Positions 9,723 through 19,650 of a stretch of DNA of 64,000 nucleotides are shown here, piece after piece. The notes below the pieces were generated by a model. The model did not search any database. It saw only the letters and a list, made by a program, of their open reading frames with translations, and was not told the DNA's origin. A program made the translations under genes and the position numbers. The DNA is taken from the NCBI GenBank assembly GCA_019915015.1, contig JAHBBC010000014.1:682001-746000 (forward strand). The letters are read 5' to 3'. Each line of letters starts with the position of its first letter. The stretch's first letter is position 1. This DNA is from Auriscalpium vulgare (Eukaryota > Basidiomycota > Agaricomycetes > Russulales > Auriscalpiaceae).

Positions 9723-11157
9723 CTACGCCGGGAATCAACACGGACAGTCAGAAGCCATGATGCTGACGACGATGGACTACGAGCCGGTGCCGGCCAAAGT
9801 GCAGACGGTCGCCGGCCTAATCCAACTGACGCCGCAATTGACCGACGAAGACAGAATGACGGAGCTACAGCAGGAGATGGCAGTACTCCTGACGGCCCGA
9901 GCGGAAAGGCAAGCTCAGAAGGAACGCCGGCAGGCCGCACTGGACGCGGGCGAGTTTCCCCAGGCAATAGGGCTGCTGCCTGGCAAGCGCGAAAGATCGC
10001 GACGAATCCCAGAGGTGGTCATCCCGAAGAGGAAGCCGTTTACGCAAGCCAAGAAGCAGGTTTCCTTCGAGCCGGAGGCAGTCGACCGACCAGGGGAGAC
10101 TGGGGATAGCGCAGACAAACAAAGGCAGGCCGACGAAGACACCACAGCGGGTGAGGAGCCGTTAACACCTCCGATCCATCCTTTCGCGAAGGTGCCCGAC
10201 GCGACGTACATAGGGCCGGCAAGTTACCAACGAAGCGCGGGGCAGCGCAAGGCGGACCCAGCATACAATAAGGTTGCCCCGGTCCGCGACCCCGTAATAG
10301 CAAATAAGGTTTATGAGAGGGCCATGAATGCGGAGGTCACCTTGACACAGAGGGAGCTCATGTCCATTGCCCCGGAAGTACGCGCTCAAGTTCGCAACGT
10401 GGTGACCCCTAAGCGGGTCCCAAACGAGGCAAGAGTACCAGTAGTCCAGGCGATGGTGGAAAGCGAACCAGAGTTCTTTCCGTTCGACTTTGACCAGGAC
10501 GAAGGGGCAGGAGAGGACGAGAAGGTGGTGAGGGGATTCGCGGACCATATGCCCGAAACCTTTCTGCAAGCCCTGGGACACCAGCCAACGGAGTTGCCCG
10601 AGGGGACGCGTGTAGGAGAAGTCATTGTGGAGGTTCTGATGGGAGATCTAGGAGAAGCAGGAGACGGGGAACCAGACCCTGAGCCGTTGGAAGTCGCCAA
10701 GGAATCACTGGCCCTCCGTTCGATTTTGCCACTAGTCGACAACCAAGCGCACATCGAGGCAGTCGTGGATCCCGGGTCGCAGATTATTTCCATGTCTGAG
10801 GACGTATGCCATTACCTCGGGCTGCATTACGATCCGAACGTTCGCCTGGATATGATATCGGCCAACAAAAGTCGCGATAGGTCGCTAGGCCTGGCTAGAA
10901 ACGTCCCGATGAAGATTGGGGGTATAACGCTGTACGTACAGGTGCATATCATCCGCAACCCGGCGTACAACATGCTCCTGGGGAGGCCCTTTGACGTTCT
11001 CACGGGAAGTACCATGCAAAACTTTGCAGACGAGAGGCAGACAATCACGATCACGGACCCAAACACTGGAGTCATGGCGTCAATCCCCACTATTCCACGC
11101 GGCCGCAAGCGCATCTCGCGAACCCAGAAGCAGGGGGTGGAGGGTTTTCGCGACTAG
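9706..11157 (+). CDS. Element 2 aspartic protease region
   Basis: An open frame of 483 codons follows Gag in another frame, overlapping it by 17 bases; this may be a frameshift site or a one-base error. The first 300 residues are a charged linker. The C-terminal third is a retropepsin-like domain with EAVVDPGSQIISMS (catalytic Asp in DPG), an alpha-beta core, and NMLLGRPFDVL near the end. It would cut the Gag-Pol polyprotein. The frame ends at 11157; pol resumes one frame over at about 11163 beside a GGGTTTT run, which looks like a one-base homopolymer difference. Confidence 0.85.
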   Translation: MWMRTNYAGNQHGQSEAMMLTTMDYEPVPAKVQTVAGLIQLTPQLTDEDRMTELQQEMAVLLTARAERQAQKERRQAALDAGEFPQAIGLLPGKRERSRRIPEVVIPKRKPFTQAKKQVSFEPEAVDRPGETGDSADKQRQADEDTTAGEEPLTPPIHPFAKVPDATYIGPASYQRSAGQRKADPAYNKVAPVRDPVIANKVYERAMNAEVTLTQRELMSIAPEVRAQVRNVVTPKRVPNEARVPVVQAMVESEPEFFPFDFDQDEGAGEDEKVVRGFADHMPETFLQALGHQPTELPEGTRVGEVIVEVLMGDLGEAGDGEPDPEPLEVAKESLALRSILPLVDNQAHIEAVVDPGSQIISMSEDVCHYLGLHYDPNVRLDMISANKSRDRSLGLARNVPMKIGGITLYVQVHIIRNPAYNMLLGRPFDVLTGSTMQNFADERQTITITDPNTGVMASIPTIPRGRKRISRTQKQGVEGFRD

Positions 11158-11162
11158 AGGAT

Positions 11163-14100
11163 TTGTTGGAGGACCAGGAGGAGGTAGGGCTGGTCGTGGG
11201 GGGTGAGCTACAGCCGACCGCGATGCAGCGCGAAGTCTTTGCGGCCACGAAGAAGCGTTACAAGCCAGCACACCTCAAGGTAAAGCCCATTCGTACGGAC
11301 CTGCCGGAGCACTTCCGGATCCTCAGAGAGATCAGAGGGGACCCCCTGGCGGATATGCTGCCGCTCCCAGAGAAGCCACCGGACTTCGTACCCACGGGAA
11401 GGTACACCGCGGAACGTCGCGAACAATTTGACCGAGTCCACGACGGAGATTTCCTATGGCCGGAAGAAAGGAAGCTCATGCATGCGTTTATGTGCGCACA
11501 AAACGAAGCATTTGCCTGGGACGACTCGGAGCGGGGGCGCTTCCGAGAAGACTTCTTCCCCCCGTCACAATACCAGTAGTTCCGCATCGGCCGTGGGTTC
11601 AGCGAAATATTCTGATTCCGCCAGGGATATACGACAAGGTCATGGCGCTCATCAAGACCAAGATCGCCGCGGGCGTCTACGAGGACTCAAACTCGTCGTA
11701 CCGCTCTAGGTGGTTCTGTGTGGTTAAGAAGGACGGGACCAGCCTCCGTATAGTCCATAGTCTGGAACCCCTGAATGCGGTGACCATCGCGCACTCAGGA
11801 GTACCCCCCTTCCCAGATCATTTGGCAGAGCAGTTTGCGGGGCGGCCGTGCGGGGGAATTCTGGACCTCTACGTGGGCTATGACGAAAGGAGACTAGATG
11901 AAGCCTCAAGGGACCTCACGACTTTCCAGACGCCGTACGGCGCAAAACGGCTGGTGACCCTGCCTATGGGGTGGACGAATTCCGTCCCGATCTTCCACGA
12001 CGACGTGACCTTTATTCTCCAACCGGAAATCCCACATATTACGGTGCCTTTTATAGACGACGTCCCCCTGAAGGGGCCGGACTCGGACTACAGGACGGAA
12101 GGTGGAGGATACGAAACGATCCCCGGCAACAACGGCATAAGGCGGTTCGTATGGGAACACTTTGACAACGTTAACAGGGTAGTCCAACGAATGCGCTACT
12201 GTCATGGCACGTTCTCAGGATGGAAATCACAGCTGTGCGTACCAGAATTCTACGTGGTAGGGCATCGCTGCACACCGCAAGGAAGGATGGCAGACGAAGA
12301 AAAGGTCGCGAAGATTCGCAATTGGGGGCCGTGCACGGACCTCTCAGACGTACGGGCTTTCTTGGGGACAGTTGGAGTCCTGCGCATCTTTATCCGAAAC
12401 TTTGCGCACCGAGCCCATGCCTTGACACACCTGACGAGGAAGGACGTCCCGTTCGAATGGGGACCCGAACAGTCGCGAGCTATGGAGGACCTCAAGGAGG
12501 CAGTCCTCGCATCACCAGCGCTCCTACCGATTGACTACACGTCGGAGGCCCCCGTGATCCTAGCGGTAGACACCTCGTACATCGCGGTGGGTTTCCTATT
12601 GAGTCAGGCGGACCCCAACGCCCCCCAAGACAGGAAGAGACGCCGATATTCTCGATTTGGTAGCATCGCGCTAAACGATCGCGAAGCGCGGTTCTCGCAG
12701 CCCAAGCTGGAGCTCTATGGTCTTTTTCGAGCCCTGCGGGCCCTTAAAGTCTACCTGATAGGGGTGAGGAACCTGACCATTGAGGTTGACGCCAGGTATA
12801 TCAAAGGCATGCTGGAAAATCCTGACCTCGAGCCATCGGCCAGTATGAACAGGTGGATTATAGGCATCCTGATGTTCCATTTTGAGCTAGTACACGTGCC
12901 GGGACTCTTCCACGGGCCCGACGGCCTATCCAGGAGGCGCAGGCAACCAGGAGACGCTCCGGAACAGGAAGACGACTTCGACGACTGGGTTGATGCGGTG
13001 TATGGTTTCGCACATATTGTAAACATGGTAGTCCCGAAGACAGCGCAAGAGAGAGCCTCGCGACGGCAAGCTGGATGGACGGGGCCAGGAAGCATAGCAG
13101 ACGAACACGGGGCTGGTTCAAGCCAGGACGCGATACGTCGCGAGGAGGCCCGGCGCTCCCACGATGAACCGGCCGACGTCTGGGCAACTACGGTCCAAAT
13201 GCAACCCGCACCAGCACAGGACGTGACGTATCGCGATGTTCCCAGATCAGACAAGGCTCATGAAGCTGATAAGCGGCTGGAACTAGTCAGGGACTGGTTA
13301 GGGACCCTGGCGCGGCCAGCGGACTTGACCGACGAACAGTTCGCTCGTTTCGCTAGATACGCGCTCCAGTTCTTCAGGGATGGGGACCGCCTTTTCAAAA
13401 GGCACCACCAAGGCAGGCACCAACTCGTGCTGGGAGGAGACCGACGTATCGCGGTCCTCAAAGCAGCTCATGACGATGTCGGACACAAAGGCGTCTACGC
13501 GATGCGGATGATGCTGTTGGAGCGTTTCTGGTGGCCATACGTGGACGCAGACGTGGCCTGGTGGGTGAGAACGTGCCATATTTGCGAAACCCGACTAGTT
13601 CGCCACAGCCTGATACCGCCAACGGTGGCAACGCCGGCGAACCTTTTTGCAAAGATGTATGCAGACACCATGCATATGCCAGCAAGCGGCGGATTCAAAT
13701 ACATCGTGCAAGGACGCTGCTCCGTAACCCACTATCCAGAGTGGAGAATGCTAAGGGCGGAGACGGCGGATGCCATCGCGAAATGGATTTTCGAAGACGT
13801 CTTGTGCCGGTGGGGCGCCCTGCGAGAAGTGGTCACGGACAACGGCGCACCGTTCGTGTCGGCCTTGGAATCCCTGTCGCATAAGTATGGAGTCCGGCAC
13901 ATTCGAATATCGGGATATAATTCGCGAGCCAACGGAATAGTCGAGCGGTCTCACTTCGACGTACGTCAAGCGCTCTACAAGGCAGCCGATGGAAATGCTG
14001 CAAAATGGTCCTCGGTCGCGTACTCGGTATTCTGGTCAGACAGGATAACGATCAGGCGGAGGATGGGCTGCTCGCCATACTTCGCGGTAACAGGAACGCA

Positions 14101-14677
14101 GCCGCTAATGCCGCTGGATATCATCGAGGCCTCATACTTGATGCCTCCGCCCGAGTCTCTACTGTCTTCCACAGACCTCATAGCGCGCAGGGCAATTGCC
14201 CTACAAAAGAGAAAAGCCCAGTTAAGGACCATCCACGACAAAGTCTTTGAAGCGCGACGTATCGCGGCGGTAAAATTTGAACGTGACCACGAAGCGACGA
14301 TTCGCGACTACAATTTCAAGAGAGGCGACTTGGTCCTCCTACGTTTCACGCGGTACGAGAAGTCATTAGATCACAAAATGCTTCCGCGCTACGATGGACC
14401 GTTCGTGGTAATTGGCCGACGGAAAGGAGGACCTTACGTGCTTGCGGACCTCCACGGTGCGCTCTTCGACCGACCGGTCGCGGAGTTTCGCGTCCTGCCT
14501 TACTTCGCGCGAACGAACATTGCGCTGCCAGAGTTGCCCGAATTTCTGGACGTCCCACAGTCCAGGGTGGACAAGCTACTTCATGGAGATAGGCAGGATC
14601 ACGATGCCATTCATGAAGAGGAAGCAGATGACCCCACCCTGGAAGACGATGACAAGGACGACGAGATCACCGTCTAA
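11163..14677 (+). CDS. pol: Element 2 reverse transcriptase-RNase H-integrase
   Basis: Reverse transcriptase: WFCVVKKDG, LPMGWTNS and the catalytic box FIDDV (about 12050). RNase H: ILAVDTSYIAVGFLLSQ and the LELYGL helix. Integrase: a zinc-binding region with HDDVGH and CHIC (about 13470-13590), then catalytic ADTMHM, TDNGAPF and GIVERSH, matching DD35E. The C-terminus has the YDGPFVV (GPY/F-like) module and no chromodomain; an acidic tail ends at 14677. The first 138 codons (11163-11579) are one frame off the remainder (open 11456-14677); the switch falls in a six-C run near 11561, so a single missing C would make it continuous. All key residues are present, suggesting recent activity. Confidence 0.92.
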
Positions 14678-14935
14678 AAAGTACCGCCCAGCACTACGGC
14701 GACTGAGGACAGTTGATATTTCAGTTGGGGGGAGGATTAGACGGTGGTATTTAGGACTGAACAGCTGGAAGTACGGACGGAGACGAGTCAGCACGATAAG
14801 TCGAGGTCGCGAGCGCTAGCGAAGCTCGGACTGGGCAAGCACCGACTAAGGCTTCAAGGGTCTGGAACAAGGCTGAGGTCGCGCCGGAAACGCGATAGGA
14901 CACGCTCACACTGTGACACAAGCAATTGACTCTAT
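14678..14935. other. Convergent gap between pol and antisense gene A
   Basis: About 260 bp between two genes that end towards each other. It contains the G-rich tract at 14727-14736, a candidate second polypurine tract for plus-strand priming. No sequence resembling the LTR follows it. Nothing else was recognised. Confidence 0.5.
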
Positions 14936-16846
14936 TCACAACATAGCAGGATAGCAAATTCTATGTACACAGCAAAGAGGTAGCGACGGATAGCGAACAA
15001 CTATGAACAGACCGATAACGAGCGGACAACACGACAGCGAGACGCCGAAACCCCCACCTAGGACACGAGGAACGCCCCCCGCATCGAAGCACCAAGGCCC
15101 TCTGCTGTTGAAGCAGGGGCGACTCCTTTTGAAGAAGGCTTGCAAGCGGCTAAGCGGCGGGCGCGGGGTCAGCGGGACCATCAGCCGCGGCGGAGGGCGG
15201 CCGACATCCTCGAAGGAGGGAGCGGCGGCGGTAGGCATGGTAGGGCCGGGGGCAGGGTCCGACGCGGGAGGAGCGGCAGCGGCGAGCGGCGAGAAGGGCG
15301 CGGCGGGAGCAACCGGAGGCACGGGGGAAGGAAGGCGAGAGGCGCGACCGACGAGAGGCACGACGGCGGCGCTAAGCAGCGGGAGGGAAGAGGCGATGAG
15401 AGCCGACGAGGGTGGCGCGAGGAGGAGGCGCGAGGCAGGCCTGGCCGGCGCGGGAGAAGCGGCGCGCAACGCGGGGGGAGCAGGGAGAGGGATGCGGCGC
15501 GGCGGATCGAAGGGGCCAACCTGCGGCGAGATGAGGCCCCCAGCAGGCGCAGGGAACGCGGGGTCGCCGAGCTGCTGCAGGGTCTGCCAGACCCAGTTCC
15601 GCTCAGCGACGATGCCGCGGGCCCGGGCGTCGAGCGTCGTGTAGTTGACGCTGATGGTGTTGAGCTCCTCCGTGAGCACGTTGTAGGTCCGGAAAAGCTG
15701 CGGCGGGGAGTCGTAGCGGAGGATGGGGACGGCGCCGGCAGGGTCGGGGTGGTCGGCCCAGTCGAAGGCGGAGGACCGGGGACGGACATGGATGCCGGCA
15801 GGGTCGACATCCTGCGAGACTCCGTTGCTGCCCACCACGTACGCGTGCGTCCCGCGGATACCGTCGTCGCACTTGTGGTGGCCCACGAAGCAGCGATGGC
15901 ACTGGCGGCCGCTGACGTCCGTGAAGAAGCACGTGGGGTGGGAGTCCATCGTGGCGCAGCGGTAGCAGGGGGCGGAAGCCTGAGGGTCGGAGTGTGAGCG
16001 GCGCAACACGACGGACAAGAAAAGGGCGACGTACCCGAAGGCGGCGGCCCGGGAAGGTGTCAGCGACGGGGATCTTGGCGCCCTTGACGGAGGTGGAAGG
16101 GTCGGCGGCGGGCGCGGGGGAGCCGGCCTCGGAAGAGGGGGCAGTGACAGCGGGCGGAGGCACGAGGGAGCCGGAGGGGACGTTGGCGGGGCGCTTAGAG
16201 CTGCGGACGGCTTTGCCCTTGCCCTTCGACTTGGCGGCGGCGGGGACTGATCGGGGGGCGGGGAGTTTGGTGGCGCCGCGGGTGCGCTGCGCGACGGGCT
16301 CCTGCGGGTCCCCCGCCTCATCTAGCTCGTCGACCTCGGCCTCGGCGTCAGCCTCGGAGGGGGCGGACTCACGGTTGCGCTTGGTGGGCGGCGGGGAAGC
16401 GCGGGCGGCGGCGCGGTGAGGCGTGGAAGAGACCGGGGGGCGGACAGAAGGCGCGGGGAGGGCACTGCCGGCGCGGGCCCGCTTGCCAGCCTGACGGGAG
16501 AGGGGAGCGGCGACGGGAGTGGAGTGGGGGATGGCGGGTGAGGACGGCGTGGGGGAGAGGCCGGAGGACGGCCAGGCGTCGACAACGGCGGACACGGCCC
16601 CGATCCTGTCCAGCACCTCGGACGGCGGGGGGTCCTCCCCCAACACCTCAGCATAGGCGGACTGAACACAAGGGAGGGTCAGCAGAGCGTCGGGAGCGAG
16701 AGGCCGTGGGCACTCACCGTGGCCGACTCCCAGTTCGCGGCGAACTCGCCGTAGTGGGCGGAGTCGACTGTGGGGAGGGAGGCGACGAGCGCTTCTACGG
16801 CGGACAGCCGTTTCCTGAGGTTGATCGGGCGGGAGAACGCAGACAT
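14936..16846 (-). CDS. Antisense cargo gene A: Pro/Ala-rich protein with Zn2Cys6-like cysteine cluster
   Basis: Three exons on the minus strand (16718-16846, 16035-16661, 14936-15979) join in phase 0 across introns of 56 and 55 bp with GTGAGT..CAG and GTACGT..CAG ends. The predicted product is about 599 aa. The start is MSAFSRPINLRKRL; the middle is long, disordered and basic with a KSKGKGKAV-like patch; after the second intron comes a cysteine cluster (15885-15965 or so) with spacing C-x2-C-x8-C-x9-C-x2-C-x6-C. Classical fungal Zn2Cys6 factors have C-x2-C-x6-C-x5-12-C-x2-C-x6-8-C, so this is close but not standard. The rest is Ala/Pro-rich. It converges on pol. The leader upstream of the ATG is strongly CT-rich. 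DNA or RNA binding is a guess. Confidence 0.7.
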
Positions 16847-17124
16847 GGCCAGGGAAGGGGGAGATAGGGAGAGGTGAGGGGAGGAAAGAAAGAGACGGAG
16901 AGGTCGAGGCGCAACGCGTCGCGTTAAGACGGGGCGCCGCGCCAGCGTGTGGGTTTTTGCTTCCGACGTGGAAGCAGAGCGGGCCCGCCGGGCCGCGACA
17001 GGTGCGGCGCTTACCTTCACACGGTTTAGCGATCGTTCGCGCGCGAGTCAAGAAGAAGGGATAGGGAACGGAATGGCATTACTGGGCCCTAAGGGCGCCT
17101 TGGGCAAATTACAGGAATCGCTCG
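16847..17124. other. Spacer between antisense genes A and B
   Basis: About 280 bp. It carries the CT-rich (minus strand) leader of gene A and several TCGCG-type motifs. No further gene was seen. Confidence 0.5.
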
Positions 17125-18306
17125 CTACGCGGGCGCACCGGACCCAGACGCGCCATTGGGCGCGGGAGTCCGGGCGCGGTTACCCCCATTCCTACGACCA
17201 GCCCGTCGACTCAGGGCATCAGGAGGTCTCGGGCCCACGACCTCAACAAGGTTGGGGACCCCCCACGAGAACGCGATAGAGCCGCGGCGGATGACGCGGT
17301 GAGTAAGCGGCGGGAAGGGAAGGGCGGTAAGCATACGGCGCATAGGACCGGCACCGGCGAGGTGGTCGAGGACCGCGGCAACTTCGCAGGCATCGTACAG
17401 CAGCTTTCCCGCGGTGCCTTCGAGGCGAGTGACGGCGTGGCGCAGGTGGCTGGCGTTCAATTGGTCCGCCCAAACGAAGTCGCGAAGCTCCGCGACCAAC
17501 TTGAGGCCGGGAACGAGATAGTCGGCGGCCTCACGGACGTTCGCACGATGGGCAGCCTGCAACGAGGGACTCGCGGCCGCAAGGAAGTCGAGGACGCCAA
17601 TGTCGCGGGGGTGGGTCATTCCGATCACGGCGCGGTTCAAGGGGAGCATGAGGGCCCCGACCAGCCCGTCGGCGTGGTTGAGGTTGTCACTCAAACGATC
17701 GAGGTCGCGAAGGAATAATTCGGCAACACGGGTGGCAAGGCCGTCGGGGCGGGGGGCAAACTCGGGGCCGAACAGCGCTGCCAAGTTGACCTCGAAAGTT
17801 GCCCGGCCGTGAAGTTGGTGACGGTACAGCAACCAAACGGAGCGCTCTACCAGGTGGGCCAAGGAGTCCACATGGACCACGTGAGGAAGCAGAGCGACGC
17901 TGGGTGGCTGCCCCGGGGCGTTGTCCCCTCCGAACGGAGTATTTCCTACGATATTCGCGCGAATGGGGGCGGTTTGTTCGTACGTTTTGGGAAAGCGCTC
18001 CGCTAGGTAGGAGAGCGTCGAGACGACGGTCATGGACGCGAGGGCCGGTAGGGTAAAATGTGACGTCTCGCGATGGTCCTGCTGAAAAGGGGGGAAGGAG
18101 CGAAGACAACGTCAGTACGAGGCCGGAATGAGGGAAAAGAGGGCCGCGAGACGACGCACCAATACGTCGGAGATCTCCTGAAGCCAGGCAACGGCGGCCG
18201 CGGGAAATGAGGAAGCGTTGGCACCAGGCAAGGGCACCTCGACCGGATGTATCAACAGCTGGTACAGCCGGAAACGCGAAAACGCGCGGAGTAGGACGGC
18301 CTGCAT
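17125..18306 (-). CDS. Antisense cargo gene B: two-exon gene of unknown function (about 367 aa)
   Basis: Exon 1 is 18160-18306 (MQAVLLRAFSRF...) and exon 2 is 17125-18081. The 78-bp intron starts GTGCGT, has a TACTGACG branch site and ends TTTTCAG, and joins the exons in phase 0. The product looks mostly alpha-helical with many Leu and Ala, and has a basic Arg/Ala/Pro tail. No motif allows a family to be named. A TATA-like box lies 66 bp upstream of the ATG. The frame is open without any disruption, unlike pol, which suggests selection or recent origin. It is co-directional with genes A and C. Confidence 0.7.
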
Positions 18307-18371
18307 GTGGAGGGGGTAGTCGGACGGACTGGGGTGTTGAGGGTTTTGGAAAGGGCCATCGTCGCAGCCCC

Positions 18372-18380
18372 CTCATATAG
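18372..18380 (-). promoter_or_regulatory. TATA-like box of gene B
   Basis: On the minus strand CTATATGAG lies 66 bp before the ATG at 18306, within a GC-rich context. Position and sequence fit a core promoter directing antisense transcription. Confidence 0.5.
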
Positions 18381-18641
18381 GCGGCGCGAGTAGGGGAAGA
18401 GGCACACCATCGCGGCGTCGCGATACAGCGCGAAGACCAAACACGAGGGTATCGCCGGAGTTCCGGCCAACGTGGGTTATCGCGACAGATCGCGACCTAG
18501 ACGGAGCCTCCGGCATGGGCCCAGGAGCTTATCGCAAGGCATCGCGAAACGTGGCACAGGGACAGGGGGAAGCCGCACATGGCTCCTGGTTTCATTTCAA
18601 TAGCTATGGAACATTCTACAGATATTGGCCCGGGAATATAC

Positions 18642-19176
18642 CTATTCCTCGCGATCCATCAGAAGCTCGATCACCTCTCCCTCCTCGACTTCTTCCGAGC
18701 TGGCGATGGGCGGCGGTATCTCCCCGGCGTAGGTAGGAGACGCGGAGGGGGCCGTCGGCGCTGGTACCGTGGGGTTCGCGGGGAAGGGAAGAGGGCCCGG
18801 CTGGTCCGAGGGATGGACTATGGCATCGAAGCCTAGGGGTATCTCAGCTATGGCTTGGGAGGAGGAGATGTGCGAGAGGCGCGCAGAACTGATCTGCTCG
18901 ATGGCGCGAATCGAGGCCACGCTGATATCCTGGACCAGGAAGTCCGCGGGCTGGAGGTTGGCGAGGAGGCGGGATCCTAATCCCCATGCGTCCAGCATCC
19001 CGCCCATACAGGTTGCCATCGCGGCCCAGCGCATGTCGAGGCGATCCAACACCAGTGGCCAGTCCGCCCAAATATCGCGAAACGTTTTGAAGGCCTTAGA
19101 AATGGTGGTAAAGTCCCGTAACATATCCACCGAGTCCTCCGCGAGGCCTCCCAACAGGTAGTACACCACGCCCGTG
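18642..19176 (-). pseudogene. Antisense cargo gene C, 5' end cut off (unknown function)
   Basis: An open minus-strand frame of about 178 codons runs from the junction at 19176 to a stop at 18642. Visible segments are a helical region (DMLRDFTTISKAF, DRLDMRWAAMATCMGGML), then a Pro-rich linker, and a strongly acidic end EEVEEGEVIELL. The start codon and N-terminus are missing: upstream of 19176 the sequence is the hAT fragment read backwards. The reading frame is otherwise clean. With B and A it forms a three-gene minus-strand set behind pol. Confidence 0.65.
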
Positions 19177-19650
19177 GTCAAGCTCATTGACACGTACCGC
19201 AACCGCGCACGACTCAATGCTAGCGGAACATCTTACCAATCAATGCGCGGCATCACTCCCCTACGATTGGCTGGCTCGCAGCTGCAAGATGGATCACTCA
19301 AGGAGGTTGGAATGACGATCGGGGTGCGGATCGATGGCGCGGATGTGCTCTTGCCAGCAGCCGTACACGAGACAAATCACTGGGTGTCCATTGCGGTCAG
19401 CGTAGAGCCACACACGGCTTTCTATGCTGATTCTCTTGGACGGAAGCCGCCCCGCGAGCTGTTGGAGATGATAGAATGGTGGTTAGGACAACACGGAGCG
19501 ACTGGGCCGCTTTCACTCAACGTGTTACCATGCACCCCACAGCTCGACAGCTTCTCCTGCTCTGTCCTCAGCCACAATTCTCTTGCTCACCATCTCATCC
19601 CCGACGACATCCATCTCCTCTCGGATACAGACTGTGTCGTGCAACGCATT
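19177..19650 (+). mobile_element. 474-bp fragment of the hAT Ulp1 protease region
   Basis: It appears identical to about 30029-30507 of the intact hAT transposon, in the same orientation; the 158 encoded residues are the same, including the HWV, YADSL and QLDSFSCS catalytic segments. The left end abuts truncated gene C, the right end abuts the right arm in mid-gag. Neither end shows the hAT terminus or a target duplication, so this is not a transposed element. It is either filler captured at a break or a join made by the assembler. Confidence 0.85.

Larger units (their letters stand above)
7387..19176 (+). mobile_element. Ty3/gypsy retrotransposon 'element 2' with antisense cargo, 3' end missing
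   Basis: The order is LTR, primer site, gag, protease, RT-RNase H-integrase: the Ty3/gypsy order, with integrase last. Downstream of pol, instead of the 3' LTR, come three genes on the opposite strand (A, B, C). The TCGCG/CGCGA motif is frequent both in pol and in the cargo region up to 19176, which supports one element. A G-rich tract at 14727-14736 after pol resembles a polypurine tract. The right end is cut at 19176 by a rearrangement. Inclusion of the cargo is inference; the LTR-to-pol part is solid. Confidence 0.7.

Noticed and set aside
15003..15997. Plus-strand Gly/Arg/Ala-rich open frames opposite gene A
   Set aside because: They are the shadow of the GC-rich gene A coding sequence, which has supporting introns and a cysteine cluster on the other strand.
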